A stretch of DNA of 11,365 bases, taken from the NCBI GenBank assembly GCA_005880605.1, contig VBIS01000097.1, positions 1 through 11,365 on the forward strand, written 5' to 3'. The notes under the pieces are model-generated. The model was not told the origin of the DNA, did no database searches, and saw only the letters and a list, made by a program, of their open reading frames with translations. Source of the DNA: Chloroflexota bacterium (GTDB lineage: Bacteria > Chloroflexota > Dormibacteria > CF-121). Shown in pieces: positions 1 through 6,668 of this stretch (position 1 is its first letter; the number at the start of each line of letters is the position of its first letter). A program made the translations under genes and the position numbers.

Positions 1-2
1 CG

Positions 3-659
3 CTGCTGGGGGCGCGGCCGCTCCGGCCGACGACCCTCCAACGCTCGATCGAGCCCCCAGCCGCTGCCCGTACGGTGCAACGCACCGAGTCGCCAGAGTG
101 GCTGGCCCCCCCGGCACGGGCGGAACGCGACGACACCGTGTTGCCGGCATCGCCTGACCTGCCGGACGGCGTGCCGGCCGGATCGCCGTTCTCGCAAGAC
201 CTCACCCACGCAGCGCCGCAACCGCAGGACGGCCCGAACACGCTCGGCCGCACCCTGGCGGTCGGCCGGCGCCTCCACGTCCAGACGCAGTCGGAGCGGC
301 CCGCCAGCCGGGCGGCGGAGCTCCCGCTGGCACCAGTGCAGCGCGCCGCCGCCGACAGCTCTCCCGAACGGTCGGAACTCGGAGGGGAGTCGACCTCGGA
401 GGTCGTGCAACGCGGATGGTTCGATTCGCTGTCGTCTGAGGTGAGCAGCCTGTCATCGCGAGCGCCCTCGCCGGCCGAAGCCGGCTCGGCCGCCAGCACC
501 GTTGGCTCCGCCATTGGATCCATGTTCGGCGGTCACAAAGAGGCCGAGACCGACATGGACGAGCTCGCAGGCAAGCTCTACGACAAAATCCGCAACCGGC
601 TCAAGTCCGAACTGCTGGTCGATCGGGAGCGCGCGGGCTTCCTGACCGACCTGCGCTGA
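3..659 (+). CDS. CIS-associated low-complexity protein with L/V-Q-R repeats (5' partial)
   Basis: The frame is open to the left edge of the window, so the gene probably starts outside it. A GTG at 75 is a possible internal start (194 residues) but has no convincing ribosome site. The protein is rich in Ala, Pro, Ser and Arg and looks largely disordered. A short L/V-Q-R motif recurs at nucleotides 36-44, 75-83, 336-344 and 405-413. The last ~35 residues are different: a charged, probably helical segment starting near DMDELAGKLYDK and ending DRERAGFLTDLR. From memory, similar C-terminal tails occur in uncharacterised proteins next to the second tube gene of actinobacterial CIS loci; I could not check this. 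The stop (657-659) lies 11 bases before the tube gene, so the two are probably co-transcribed. Its function is unknown; a structural linker or cargo-related part is a guess. Confidence 0.7.
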   Translation: MLGARPLRPTTLQRSIEPPAAARTVQRTESPEWLAPPARAERDDTVLPASPDLPDGVPAGSPFSQDLTHAAPQPQDGPNTLGRTLAVGRRLHVQTQSERPASRAAELPLAPVQRAAADSSPERSELGGESTSEVVQRGWFDSLSSEVSSLSSRAPSPAEAGSAASTVGSAIGSMFGGHKEAETDMDELAGKLYDKIRNRLKSELLVDRERAGFLTDLR

Positions 660-664
660 GGAGG
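659..664 (+). promoter_or_regulatory. Shine-Dalgarno site of the tail tube gene
   Basis: AGGAGG starts on the last base of the upstream stop codon, 6 bases before the ATG at 671. It is a consensus-strength site, fitting a structural protein needed in many copies, and it fixes the start of the tube gene. Confidence 0.8.
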
Positions 665-670
665 AAAACG

Positions 671-1096
671 ATGCCTGATCACCCTACCGCCCAGAGCCTG
701 CGCTTCCGAGTCAAGCTCGACGGGGGCGCGGACCTGGGCAATTGGTCCAAATGCGACGGCCTGTCCGTCGAATACGAGATCTTCGAGTACAAGGAGGGCG
801 GTGAGAACGCCTACGTCCATCGCATACCCGGGCGCGCCAAATACCAGAACATCAAGCTCACCCGTCCGCTCAACAAGGACTCCAAGAAGGTGACCGCCTG
901 GATCGCCAGTCTGAAACTGGAGGTCAGGCGCCAGACAGCGGAGATCTCCGCGCTCGACTCTGAGGGCGCTCCGATTGCCACCTGGAACCTCGAGGGTGTC
1001 TATCCGGTCAAGTGGAACGGGCCTTCCCTCGACATCGGGAACAACCAGGTCGCCACCGAGACCTTGGAACTATCCCATAACGGATTCCTGGCATGA
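671..1096 (+). CDS. Phage tail tube protein, T4 gp19-like (CIS inner tube)
   Basis: This 141-residue protein is the normal length for CIS inner tube proteins, which stack as hexameric rings inside the sheath. The sequence shows the family pattern: an N-terminal strand (LRFRVKLDG), then LGNWSKCDGLSVEYEIFEYKEGG, then a PGRAKYQNIKLTR segment, and a C-terminal part ending in TLELSHNGF. The start is set by a strong AGGAGG 6 bases upstream. It lies directly before the adaptor and spike genes. In Afp and PVC this position is held by the second tube paralogue (Afp5/Pvc5 type), which forms the first ring on the spike. By position I infer that role here rather than the main tube, which should sit beside the sheath gene outside the window. 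The family call is confident; the tube-initiator role is inference. Confidence 0.9.
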   Translation: MPDHPTAQSLRFRVKLDGGADLGNWSKCDGLSVEYEIFEYKEGGENAYVHRIPGRAKYQNIKLTRPLNKDSKKVTAWIASLKLEVRRQTAEISALDSEGAPIATWNLEGVYPVKWNGPSLDIGNNQVATETLELSHNGFLA

Positions 1097-1108
1097 GGAG
1101 CCGCGACC

Positions 1109-1828
1109 ATGCCTGACGCAAAGATGGTCAAGGCCCGCCTCGAAGAAGTCGGCGGCGCCGGCAGCCTCGAATTCAAGTTCAATCCAAGCGAGATCTCGGT
1201 CTCCAAATCCGCTGGCTGGAACGCCGCGCCACGAAGCATGAACACCAAAGCCGGAGGGAAGCCCGAGTACACGGGGAGCCAGCCACGAACGGTCAGCCTC
1301 CAGATCTTTTTCGACGATTGGGAAAGCATCGTCGGCGATGTCACCAAGCAGGTCGAGTTGCTGTTCGAGTGGTGCACGCCGAGCCGCCTGTCCTTTAGCA
1401 GCCAGAAGCACCAGCCACCCGCGCTCCGATTCATCTGGGGAAGCAACATACCGATGGCGACGCGGACCTTCTACCTCGAAAAGGTCGATGCGAAGTACAC
1501 CATGTTCGGACGCACCGGCAATCCCCTTCGCGCCACCGTCGGCATCAGCCTCAAGGAGTTTCCGGACGATTTACCCGGCCAGAATCCGACCTCCGGATCG
1601 ATCAACGCCAGGAGCACCCACCTGATCTCGGACGGCGATACCCTGCGCGGAGCTCAGCAAGAAGAACTAGCATGCCGCAGCCACATCACCTCTGGCCCGA
1701 CGTCAACATCGGCGGTACTCCGCTATCGACGCAGACCGAGGCCCTCCTCGAACAGGTGGTGGTCGATCACCATCAGCACCTGCCCGACATGTTCGCCATC
1801 ACCTTCCACGACCCGGATCGCGACGTGA
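1109..1828 (+). CDS. CIS tube/baseplate adaptor (Afp7/Pvc7-like) with truncated LysM and shifted C-terminus
   Basis: The first ~165 residues match the N-terminal domain of CIS tube proteins: EFKFNPSEISVSKSAGW (21-37), PEYTGSQPRTVSLQIFFDDW (52-71), and a strand-rich part ending LKEFPDDLPGQNPTSG. In Afp7/Pvc7-type proteins a LysM domain follows and helps join tube to spike. Here the LysM begins (HLISDGDTL, 171-179) and then breaks off. The open frame continues to 1828 as an Arg/Ser-rich tail that overlaps the spike gene by 157 bases and looks non-coding. One base forward, the frame reads ELSKKN and stops at TAG 1668-1670, just before the spike ATG at 1672; this is probably the original end. About 35 LysM residues are missing, which a single-base error would not explain. 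The start has GGAG 8 bases upstream and lies 12 bases after the tube stop. The tube domain itself may still fold. Confidence 0.8.
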   Translation: MPDAKMVKARLEEVGGAGSLEFKFNPSEISVSKSAGWNAAPRSMNTKAGGKPEYTGSQPRTVSLQIFFDDWESIVGDVTKQVELLFEWCTPSRLSFSSQKHQPPALRFIWGSNIPMATRTFYLEKVDAKYTMFGRTGNPLRATVGISLKEFPDDLPGQNPTSGSINARSTHLISDGDTLRGAQQEELACRSHITSGPTSTSAVLRYRRRPRPSSNRWWSITISTCPTCSPSPSTTRIAT

Positions 1829-2724
1829 TCTCACAGCTCGGTGTCAACATCGGCTCGACGGTCACCATCAAGATGACTCCGCCTGGCGCGACCGCGGTCA
1901 CGCTGATCAAAGGCGAGGTCACCGGGTTCGAGGCCGAATACGACGCGACGCAATTGCGTACCATTCTGCGAGGCTACGACCTCTCACACCGGCTCCACCG
2001 CGGGCGCAACACGCAGACCTACAAGAATGTCACCGATTCGGACATCGCCCGCCAGGTCGCCGGCAACGCGAGCCTGCCAATCGGCACGATCGACTCCACC
2101 AGCGTCACCTATGACCACGTCTCACAGGGCAACCAGTCCGATTGGGACTTCCTCAAGGCGCGGGCGCGGGAGATCGGCTACGAGATGGGCATGGAGGACG
2201 GCCAGTTCTATTTCCGGCAGCCGCTGCAGGCATCGAACGGCCCGCAGAGCGGAAATTACCAGAGCCACACCGATCCCCTGCAACTCGTCTTTGGCGACGA
2301 TCTGATCGAGTTCCGCCCCAGGGTGACCTCGGCGGAACAGGTCAGCACGGTCAAGGTCCGCGGCTGGGACCCGGATGGCAAGCAGGTGATGATCGGTTCG
2401 GCCAGCGCGGGTACGGTGGCGGCCGCCGTCCAGGACGACCCGAGCACGCTGGCGAGCCGATGGTGTCGCGCGGGGGAACCCCAAGCTCAAAGCCGGCACC
2501 ACGGTCAGCGTGGGCGTGGTCGGCGACCACTTCGAAGGCCAGTACACCCTCAGCGGCGCGCGCCACGTCTTCGGCCCGAACGGCTACCGGACGCATTTCG
2601 TGATCAGCGGACGGCAAGACCGATCCCTGCTCGGCCTCGCCTCGATGGGCGCGTCGAACGGTTCGGTCTCGGCAGGAGGCGCACCCATCAATGGCGTCGT
2701 CATCGCCCAGGTTACCGACAATAA
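1672..2724 (+). CDS. VgrG-like spike protein, gp27-like N-terminal part (frame-disrupted)
   Basis: Residues 1-~260 match the N-terminal hub domain of VgrG/Afp8-like spikes, equivalent to phage gp27/GpD, which forms the trimeric centre of the baseplate. Visible family segments include GTPLSTQTEALLEQVVVD (15-32), LPDMFAITFHDPDRDV (38-53), GEVTGFEAEYD (81-91), LRGYDLSHRLHRGR (99-112) and QGNQSDWDFLKARAREIGYE (152-171). After about Leu260-Arg263 (2449-2460) the frame turns into an Arg-rich sequence with no family likeness and ends at 2724. The missing spike C-terminus is found one frame over (2510-3355). Typical relatives carry a few dozen residues between VQDDPSTLA and the GVARGNPKLKAG motif; here these nearly touch, which suggests a deletion and not a simple indel. 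The ATG at 1672 lies 1 base after the inferred old stop of the adaptor, with only a weak AAGAAG ribosome site. Confidence 0.8.
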   Translation: MPQPHHLWPDVNIGGTPLSTQTEALLEQVVVDHHQHLPDMFAITFHDPDRDVISQLGVNIGSTVTIKMTPPGATAVTLIKGEVTGFEAEYDATQLRTILRGYDLSHRLHRGRNTQTYKNVTDSDIARQVAGNASLPIGTIDSTSVTYDHVSQGNQSDWDFLKARAREIGYEMGMEDGQFYFRQPLQASNGPQSGNYQSHTDPLQLVFGDDLIEFRPRVTSAEQVSTVKVRGWDPDGKQVMIGSASAGTVAAAVQDDPSTLASRWCRAGEPQAQSRHHGQRGRGRRPLRRPVHPQRRAPRLRPERLPDAFRDQRTARPIPARPRLDGRVERFGLGRRRTHQWRRHRPGYRQ

Positions 2725-3355
2725 CGACCCCAACAACCAGGCCCGGGTCAAGCTGAAATTTCCCTGGCTCGACGACAATTACGAATCGGACTGGGCGCGC
2801 GTGACGCAGCTCGGCGCCGGGCCGAATAGCGGCGCGCTCTTCATGCCCGAGGTCAACGACGAGGTGTTGGTGGCCTTCGAGTTCGGCGACATCCGCCGCC
2901 CCTTCGTCGTCGGCAGCCTCTACAACGGTCAGGACACGCCCAACCTCGGCAGCGGCCTGTTCAACAACGGCCAGGTCATGCGCCGCGGCCTCATCTCCCG
3001 CAAGGGACATCAGTTCATCTTCTTCGACGACCCGAACAAGGCGGGCGTCGCCATCATCAGCAGCGACGGCAACCTCAAGATCTCGCTGAATGAGACCAAC
3101 TCCGAGATCCATATCTCCTCGCAGGGCAAGGTGCACCTCGAATGCCAGCAGGACATGACGCTCGAGTCCCAGGGGAACCTGAAGCTGTCGGCGCAGCAGG
3201 GAATCACGCTGGAGGCCCAGACCACCCTCGACCTCAAAGGCGGTTCTGGGGCAACCCTCGACGGAGGACCGCAGCTCGAGGTCAAAGCCAGCGGACAGCT
3301 GAAGGTCAGCGGGGCGATGGTTGACGTCAACAACGGCGCCCTGCAGGTGATGTGA
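2510..3355 (+). CDS. VgrG-like spike protein, gp5-like C-terminal part (separated by frame break)
   Basis: This frame holds the remainder of the spike. Coding signal begins before the GTG at 2510: translation from 2462 reads GVARGNPKLKAGTTVSVG, the conserved end of the hub domain, so 2510 is only the first usable start codon and may not be a true start. In numbering from 2510, residues 8-35 finish the hub, 61-137 are an OB-fold of the gp5/base V type (VIAQVTDNNDPNNQARVKLKF, then FMPEVNDEVLVAFEFGD and FVVGSLYNG), and ~185-281 are short alternating polar and hydrophobic repeats (HISSQGKVHLECQQDMTLES type) expected of the triple-stranded beta-helix needle. The gene ends with TGA overlapping the PAAR ATG. 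The two halves together span about 560 codons. Without fusion or frameshifting the cell would make no intact spike. Confidence 0.75.
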   Translation: MGVVGDHFEGQYTLSGARHVFGPNGYRTHFVISGRQDRSLLGLASMGASNGSVSAGGAPINGVVIAQVTDNNDPNNQARVKLKFPWLDDNYESDWARVTQLGAGPNSGALFMPEVNDEVLVAFEFGDIRRPFVVGSLYNGQDTPNLGSGLFNNGQVMRRGLISRKGHQFIFFDDPNKAGVAIISSDGNLKISLNETNSEIHISSQGKVHLECQQDMTLESQGNLKLSAQQGITLEAQTTLDLKGGSGATLDGGPQLEVKASGQLKVSGAMVDVNNGALQVM

Positions 3356-3687
3356 TGCCGGGACCAATCGTGAACATGGGCGGCTCGGTCACCTGCATGC
3401 ACGGTGGCCAGGCGCAGTGCACCACGGTGAGCCCGAAGGTGATGGTGGGAAGTCAGCCGGTCGTGACCATCCCCGCCTCGTACGTGGTCGCCGGCTGCGC
3501 CTTTCCGCCGCCCCCGGTCGCCAACGGGCCCTGCATCAGCGGCATCATCCCATCGGGCAGCACCAAGGTCCTGGTGGGTGGCATGCCGGTCCTCCTCGCA
3601 TTACCGCCGGTGGCGGGGACGTGCCTGCCGACGGGGACGCCGATGATGATCGCCTCGGCGGGACAGACCAAGGTGATGGCGCAATGA
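3355..3687 (+). CDS. PAAR-like spike tip protein
   Basis: A 110-residue protein with the PAAR-family layout: N-terminal MPGPIVNMGGSVTCMHGG, repeated beta-hairpin segments with Pro-Val-Val-Thr and Gly-Met-Pro-Val-Leu turns, and scattered Cys/His able to bind a metal (C14, H16, C22, C48, C60, C90). PAAR proteins cap the VgrG trimer with a sharp metal-stabilised cone and can carry effectors; no effector extension is seen here. I chose ATG 3355, which shares a base with the spike stop (TGATG), because MPGP is the usual start of the family. A GTG at 3352 would add one residue. The stop overlaps the next ATG (ATGA), so translation is probably coupled. The intact tip directly after a broken spike gene is notable. 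Confidence 0.9.
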   Translation: MPGPIVNMGGSVTCMHGGQAQCTTVSPKVMVGSQPVVTIPASYVVAGCAFPPPPVANGPCISGIIPSGSTKVLVGGMPVLLALPPVAGTCLPTGTPMMIASAGQTKVMAQ

Positions 3688-4085
3688 GCGAAGAATTCAT
3701 TGGTTCGGGCTGGGCCTTCCCGCTGCGAACCGACGCCACCGGGCGAATCGCGCTCGTCTCCCGAGAGCAAGAAATCGAAGAGAGTATGCGGCTCATCCTC
3801 GGCACCGCGATCGGCGAGCGGCCGATGCGGCCCGAGTTCGGCTGCGAGATTCATGATTATGTTTTTGAGAGCGCCGACGCCGAGACGGCGGCGCGGGTGG
3901 CCGCCGCGGTGCGCGCCTCGCTTCGCCGCTGGGAGCCGCGGATCGAGGTCCGCGACGTGATCGCGAGCTTCGATAGTGCCGACGCGAGCACCATCTATAT
4001 CGACATCCGCTACAGCGTCGGCGAGACCAATGACCCACGCAACCTGGTCTTCCCTTTCTATGTCATCCCGGCGGAGTCGACATGA
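3684..4085 (+). CDS. gp25-like baseplate wedge protein
   Basis: This 133-residue protein has the normal length for the T4 gp25/Afp9 family. These are lysozyme-fold-like wedge proteins that hold the first sheath ring on the baseplate. Hallmarks are visible: FPLRTDATGRIALVSREQEIEESMRLIL, the signature GERPMRPEFGCEIHDYVFE (44-62), and WEPRIEV (83-89) followed by the C-terminal strand pair. The Glu-Pro-Arg motif in WEPRI is the conserved 'EPR' core of gp25 proteins, which pairs with sheath-like strands. It starts by ATGA overlap with the PAAR stop and ends 31 bases before the next gene. Nothing looks damaged. Confidence 0.93.
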   Translation: MSEEFIGSGWAFPLRTDATGRIALVSREQEIEESMRLILGTAIGERPMRPEFGCEIHDYVFESADAETAARVAAAVRASLRRWEPRIEVRDVIASFDSADASTIYIDIRYSVGETNDPRNLVFPFYVIPAEST

Positions 4086-4102
4086 TCGAACACAACACGG
4101 TT

Positions 4103-4110
4103 GGAGGAGG
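4103..4110 (+). promoter_or_regulatory. Shine-Dalgarno site of the baseplate J-like gene
   Basis: GGAGGAGG ends 6 bases before ATG 4117. It decides the start: the frame is open to 3976, but that stretch overlaps gp25, encodes nonsense, and has no comparable site. This is the only real gap (31 bases) within the operon from the spike gene onward. Confidence 0.8.
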
Positions 4111-4116
4111 GTGAGC

Positions 4117-6066
4117 ATGGCACTTCCGGTTCCGAATCTCGACGATCGGCGCTTCCAGGACCTGGTCGACGACGCCAAGCGCCTGGTCCAGCAAAAGTGC
4201 CCGGAGTGGACCGACCACAACGTGTCCGACCCGGGCGTGACTCTGATCGAGACCTTCGCCTGGATGACGGACCAGCTGCTCTACCGGCTCAACCGGGTCC
4301 CGGACCGCAACTATGTCAAGTTCCTCGAGTTGATCGGCGTCCGGCTCTTCCCGCCCACGGCCGCGCGCGCCGCGATCACCTTCTGGCTCGCCGGACCGCA
4401 ACCGGCCACGGTTCATATCCGGCCGGGTACCCAGGTGGCCACCCTTCGCACCGACAGCGACGAGGCGATCGCCTTTACCACGGTCGGCGACCTGCCCATC
4501 GTGCCGACCTCGCTCAGCTACCTGGCCTCATCGCTGGCTGGCGAGAAAGAGGTCCGCGACCACACGGAAGCGCTGCTATCGAAGACCTCGTTCTACTGCT
4601 TCAACAAGGTCCCGAAGCCAGACGACATACTGCTGGTCGGGCTATCCGATGCCGCTCCATCCTGCGCCGTTACCTTGCGATTCAAGTGCGACATCGAGGG
4701 GGTGGGCGTCGACCCGGAGAATCCCCCGCTGCTATGGGAAGCCTGGGACGGGTATGCCTGGGCCGCGTGCGAGGTCGATCGCGACGGAACCGGGGGCTTG
4801 AATCGCGACGGTGACGTCGTACTTCACGTGCCCAAGAGTCACACCGTGTCCGTCATCGAGCAACAGCGCGCCGGCTGGTTGCGGGCGCGCGTGCTCAAGC
4901 CCGAGGTCGATCAGCCCACCTACAGCGCCTCCCCGACGATCAAGGGCCTCAGTACCTTCACCATTGGCGGCACGGCGGAGGCGGTGAATGCCGAGCTGGT
5001 GGAGAACGAGCTCCTCGGCGTATCCGAAGGCGTTCCCGGGCAGCGGTTCTCGCTCAAGCGCCGGCCGGTCGTGCCCGGCGGTTCGGGCGCGGTCCTCGAG
5101 GTGAGCGCCATCGACGGTTGGCAGGAGTGGAAGCAAGCGCAGGACTTCGTCGAGAGCAAGCCTGACGATCACCACTTCGTGCTCGACGCCGTCGCGGGCG
5201 AGGTGCACCTCGGACCGGGTGTGCGTGAGCCAGATGGCGCGCTTCGCTACTACGGCGCGGTTCCCGCGAAAGGCGCTCGGCTGCGCATCCGCTCATACCT
5301 CATCGGCGGCGGTCGCCGCGGCAACGTGGCGCGCAACTCGATCAGCATCCTCAAGTCCTCGATTCCCTACGTCGCGAAGGTGCAGAATCGACGCGCCGCC
5401 GAGGGTGGCGTCGATGGCGAGGACGTCGAGAATGCCAAGGTGCGCGGCCCGATCGTGCTGCGCACACGCGATCGAGCGGTGACCATGGAAGACTACGAAC
5501 ACCTCGGGCGCGAGGCGGCGCCGGAAGTAGCGCGGATCCGTTGCGTGACGGCCGGCGACGGGATGGAGGCCGGCGGCGTTCGCATCCTGGTGGTGCCGGC
5601 GGCCGGCGGTCAAGATGGCCGGCTTCGATTCGAGCAGCTGGTCCCGGCCGAGGAGACTCTGCAGCGGATCAGCCAGCGGCTCGACGCTTCGCGCGTCATC
5701 GGAACCCGCGTCACGGTCGAGCCCCCCGTCTACCGCGGTGTCACGGTGGTGGCCAAGCTGCGGCCACGACCAGGCGCCAACGCGGCTCGGTTGCAAGGCG
5801 ATGCACTCGACGCGCTCTACCACTACTTCCATCCCATCAGCGGTGGCCCGGACGGAAGCGGCTGGCCGTTTGGCCGGCCGGTGCATGTCGGCGAGGTCTA
5901 CTCGGTGCTGCAGGGACTGCGCGGCACCGAGCTGGTGGAGGACGCTCGCCTGTTTGGGGCTGACCCCGTAACCGGGCAGCGTGGCCAGGCGGTGCAGCGA
6001 CTGGTCATCGAGCCGCACGCCCTCGTGTTCTCGTACGAGCACCAGGTCCTGGTGGAAGGCGCATGA
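4117..6066 (+). CDS. Putative baseplate assembly protein (gpJ/gp6-like, Afp11 type)
   Basis: This 649-residue protein belongs to the putative baseplate assembly family related to P2 gpJ and T4 gp6, which forms the wedge ring around the hub. The N-terminus is typical: PNLDDRRFQDLVDDAKRL, then DHNVSDPGVTLIETFAWMTDQLLYRLNRVPDRNYVKFLELIG and PGTQVAT. The middle has beta-rich repeats (PPLLWEAWDGYAW; GGSGAVLEVSAIDGWQEW). The C-terminal third has the J-like core, with LRIRSYLIGGGRRGNVARNSI, RAVTMEDYEHLGREAAPEVARIRC and a final plug of VHVGEVYSVLQGLRGTELVEDARL. Afp11 of Serratia is longer by memory; ~650 residues fits the actinobacterial-type versions. No frame damage is visible. The TGA overlaps the next ATG (ATGA), suggesting coupled, stoichiometric expression with the gpI-like partner. 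Confidence 0.93.
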   Translation: MALPVPNLDDRRFQDLVDDAKRLVQQKCPEWTDHNVSDPGVTLIETFAWMTDQLLYRLNRVPDRNYVKFLELIGVRLFPPTAARAAITFWLAGPQPATVHIRPGTQVATLRTDSDEAIAFTTVGDLPIVPTSLSYLASSLAGEKEVRDHTEALLSKTSFYCFNKVPKPDDILLVGLSDAAPSCAVTLRFKCDIEGVGVDPENPPLLWEAWDGYAWAACEVDRDGTGGLNRDGDVVLHVPKSHTVSVIEQQRAGWLRARVLKPEVDQPTYSASPTIKGLSTFTIGGTAEAVNAELVENELLGVSEGVPGQRFSLKRRPVVPGGSGAVLEVSAIDGWQEWKQAQDFVESKPDDHHFVLDAVAGEVHLGPGVREPDGALRYYGAVPAKGARLRIRSYLIGGGRRGNVARNSISILKSSIPYVAKVQNRRAAEGGVDGEDVENAKVRGPIVLRTRDRAVTMEDYEHLGREAAPEVARIRCVTAGDGMEAGGVRILVVPAAGGQDGRLRFEQLVPAEETLQRISQRLDASRVIGTRVTVEPPVYRGVTVVAKLRPRPGANAARLQGDALDALYHYFHPISGGPDGSGWPFGRPVHVGEVYSVLQGLRGTELVEDARLFGADPVTGQRGQAVQRLVIEPHALVFSYEHQVLVEGA

Positions 6067-6668
6067 TCGCTACCGCCACGCCTGTCACTCAGAATCGGGG
6101 ACTCGTTCGCAGCCTGATCAGTCCCCACCCGCTGGGGGAATCGCTGCCGGCGCTTTACCAGGAGGATGACTTCACCCAACGCTTCGTCTCGGCATTCGAC
6201 GCGGCGCTCGCCCCGATTTTCGCCGCGCTCGACAACTTCCCCGCCTACCTGGATCCCTGGCTGGCGCCCGAGGACTTCCTCGAGTGGCTCGGCGGGTGGT
6301 TCGGGATCGTCCTCGACGAGAACTGGTCGCCGGCGCGACGCCGGGCCCTGGTCAGCCGAGCCTTCGAGTTCTACCGGATGCGCGGCACCGCCAGCGGCCT
6401 CAAGGAGCAAGTCGAGGTGCTCACCGGAGGCACCGTCGACCTGCACGAGACCGGCGGGGTATCGAGCTCGACCACGGCTGGCGCAGCGCTCCCGGGATCG
6501 CCGAATTTCGCCCTCCTGGTCCGGGTCACGCTGGACGACCCCTCGACGATCAACCTGACCAGGCTGGATGCGCTGGTCATGGCGGCCAAGCCGGCCCATG
6601 TCACGCACAAAGTGGAGATTGTGAAACGCGCCAAAGTAACGGATGCTGTGGAGGTGACCACCGGGTGA
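6063..6668 (+). CDS. Phage tail protein I-like baseplate wedge protein (gpI, Afp12 type)
   Basis: A 201-residue protein with the standard gpI-like layout: ESLPALYQEDDFTQRF (26-41), a helix with AFDAALAPIFAALDN, then DPWLAPEDFLEWLGGWFG (64-81), RRRALVSRAFEFYRMRGT (92-109) and SGLKEQVEVLTGG (111-123). gpI/gp7-like proteins pair with the gpJ-like protein to form the baseplate wedge, consistent with the ATGA overlap between the two genes. The C-terminal strand region (NFALLVRVTLDDPSTINL; AHVTHKVEIV) is complete. The first ~20 residues are a less conserved arm. The stop is shared with the start of the following membrane-protein gene (GTGA). Confidence 0.92.
   Translation: MIATATPVTQNRGLVRSLISPHPLGESLPALYQEDDFTQRFVSAFDAALAPIFAALDNFPAYLDPWLAPEDFLEWLGGWFGIVLDENWSPARRRALVSRAFEFYRMRGTASGLKEQVEVLTGGTVDLHETGGVSSSTTAGAALPGSPNFALLVRVTLDDPSTINLTRLDALVMAAKPAHVTHKVEIVKRAKVTDAVEVTTG
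6650..6657 (+). promoter_or_regulatory. Shine-Dalgarno site fixing the GTG start of the membrane protein
   Basis: GGAGGTGA, near-perfect complement to the 16S 3' end, lies 7 bases before GTG 6665. The frame is open upstream to 6284, but that part lies inside the gpI-like gene and encodes nonsense, so this site sets the start. Confidence 0.8.

Noticed and set aside
1750..1828. C-terminal tail of the adaptor frame beyond the spike start as real protein
   Set aside because: It is Arg/Ser-rich, overlaps a convincing gp27-like domain in another frame, and matches nothing expected after LysM.
2471..2478. CGGGGGAA run in the spike gene as a programmed frameshift site
   Set aside because: The conserved ADGVARGNP reading in the new frame already begins before the G-run, and residues are missing at the junction, so slippage here would not restore the protein.
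2351..3367. Long open frame on the minus strand opposite the spike C-terminus (338 codons)
   Set aside because: It mirrors a well-recognised gp5-like coding region and has no family features; long antisense frames are expected in GC-rich DNA.
3976..4116. Earlier ATG at 3976 for the gpJ-like gene
   Set aside because: That part lies within gp25 in another frame; GGAGGAGG before 4117 and the family-typical N-terminus support the later start.
6284..6664. N-terminal extension of the membrane protein to 6284
   Set aside because: It overlaps the gpI-like gene and is low-complexity nonsense; GGAGGTGA before GTG 6665 and the CxxC right after it mark the true start.
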